A stretch of 64,000 bases of DNA, from contig NZ_VDGG01000009.1 in NCBI RefSeq assembly GCF_006861775.1, positions 1 through 64,000 of the forward strand, given 5' to 3'. The position numbers and the translations under genes are program-made. Position 1 is the first letter of the stretch. Each line of letters begins with the position of its first letter. Below are positions 63,748 to 64,000 of this stretch, one piece after another. This stretch comes from Psychrobacillus soli (GTDB taxonomy: Bacteria > Bacillota > Bacilli > Bacillales_A > Planococcaceae). The notes below the pieces were generated by a model. The model made no database searches. It was not told the origin of the DNA and worked only from the letters and a program-made list of their open reading frames with translations.

Positions 63748-64000
63748 TTAGCTTTTCTTTTTGTAATTACTTCTTTGCGTTTTCGTTATTTGTTTCCACT
63801 TATCACGTTCTACTTTTCGAGCAGCAACATCATTTTTTCGTTCGATATGTGCGAGTTCTCTCATTAGTTTTACATAGCTTCTATACCGCTCTTCTTTAAG
63901 CGTGCCCGTGTATATAGCTTCTTGTATGGCACACCCTGGTTCTTTTTCATGCATACAGTCTCGGAAACGACACCCTTCGGCAAGTTCCTCAATATCTTTG
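63748..64000 (-). CDS. RsgA-like ribosome small-subunit GTPase, C-terminal end
   Basis: Only the last 83 residues are inside the window; the gene enters from the right edge. The zinc motif C-x4-C-x-H-x5-C is visible (CRFRDC, H in MHEKEPGC), followed by the typical AIYTGTLKEERYRSYVKL helix. RsgA is a circularly permuted GTPase that acts late in 30S maturation. B. subtilis has its single rsgA far away beside prkC, so this may be a second copy or a different location. Confidence 0.85.
   Translation of the reverse strand, partial: KDIEELAEGCRFRDCMHEKEPGCAIQEAIYTGTLKEERYRSYVKLMRELAHIERKNDVAARKVERDKWKQITKTQRSNYKKKS

Overview
The window looks like the chromosome of a low-GC, endospore-forming member of the Bacillales. 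Protein sequences and gene order follow Bacillus subtilis closely. Small features such as the repeats, missing neighbours and an odd gene set near the 16S gene suggest the Lysinibacillus/Psychrobacillus/Sporosarcina group (Planococcaceae), but the genus is inference. Spore markers are GerD, CwlD, KbaA, a PdaB-like protein and SigH. Nearly all genes lie on the minus strand and read from right to left, as in the origin-proximal ribosomal supercluster.

Layout from right (upstream) to left: (1) 63.7-64.0 kb, the end of an rsgA-like gene, then a 700-base spacer with a dispersed repeat and a CtsR-controlled promoter. (2) 57-63 kb, the stress operon ctsR-mcsA-mcsB-clpC, then radA. (3) 48-57 kb, yacL, ispD, ispF, gltX, a cysteine T-box, cysE-cysS, mrnC, rlmB, rae1 and sigH. 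(4) 44.3-48 kb, rpmG, secE, nusG, rplK, rplA, rplJ and rplL with an L10 leader. (5) 36-44.3 kb, an rsmC-type methyltransferase, rpoB and rpoC. (6) 31.2-36 kb, the str operon (L7Ae-like protein, rpsL, rpsG, fusA, tuf). (7) 25.1-31.2 kb, a non-ribosomal block between the str and S10 operons: a BceRS-BceAB-type two-component/ABC set and a YuiF-type transporter. (8) 10.4-24.9 kb, the S10-spc-alpha supercluster from rpsJ to rplQ, including secY, adk, infA, rpmJ and rpoA. (9) 6.9-10.1 kb, the ECF vitamin-transport module (EcfA1, EcfA2, EcfT) and truA. (10) 5.8-6.9 kb, rplM-rpsI behind an L13 leader. (11) 0.3-5.4 kb, a decayed MFS gene, a GNAT enzyme, cwlD, salA, gerD, kbaA and a PdaB-like gene. (12) 1-300, the 5' end of a 16S rRNA gene with its promoter.

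The ribosomal, polymerase and secretion genes form one growth-rate-linked block, with sigma-A type promoters (six at the ideal 17-base spacing) visible before rplK, rplJ, the str operon, tuf, rpsJ, rplM and rpoB. Leaders, hairpins and terminators between them probably set relative output. Differences from the B. subtilis order are the most informative part: disA is absent between radA and yacL, map is absent between adk and infA, and ybaJ/ybaK are replaced. A 150-base repeat with internal 20-base units occurs twice, once on each side of the supercluster. No CRISPR array, phage or complete insertion sequence was seen, and no tRNA gene was recognised.
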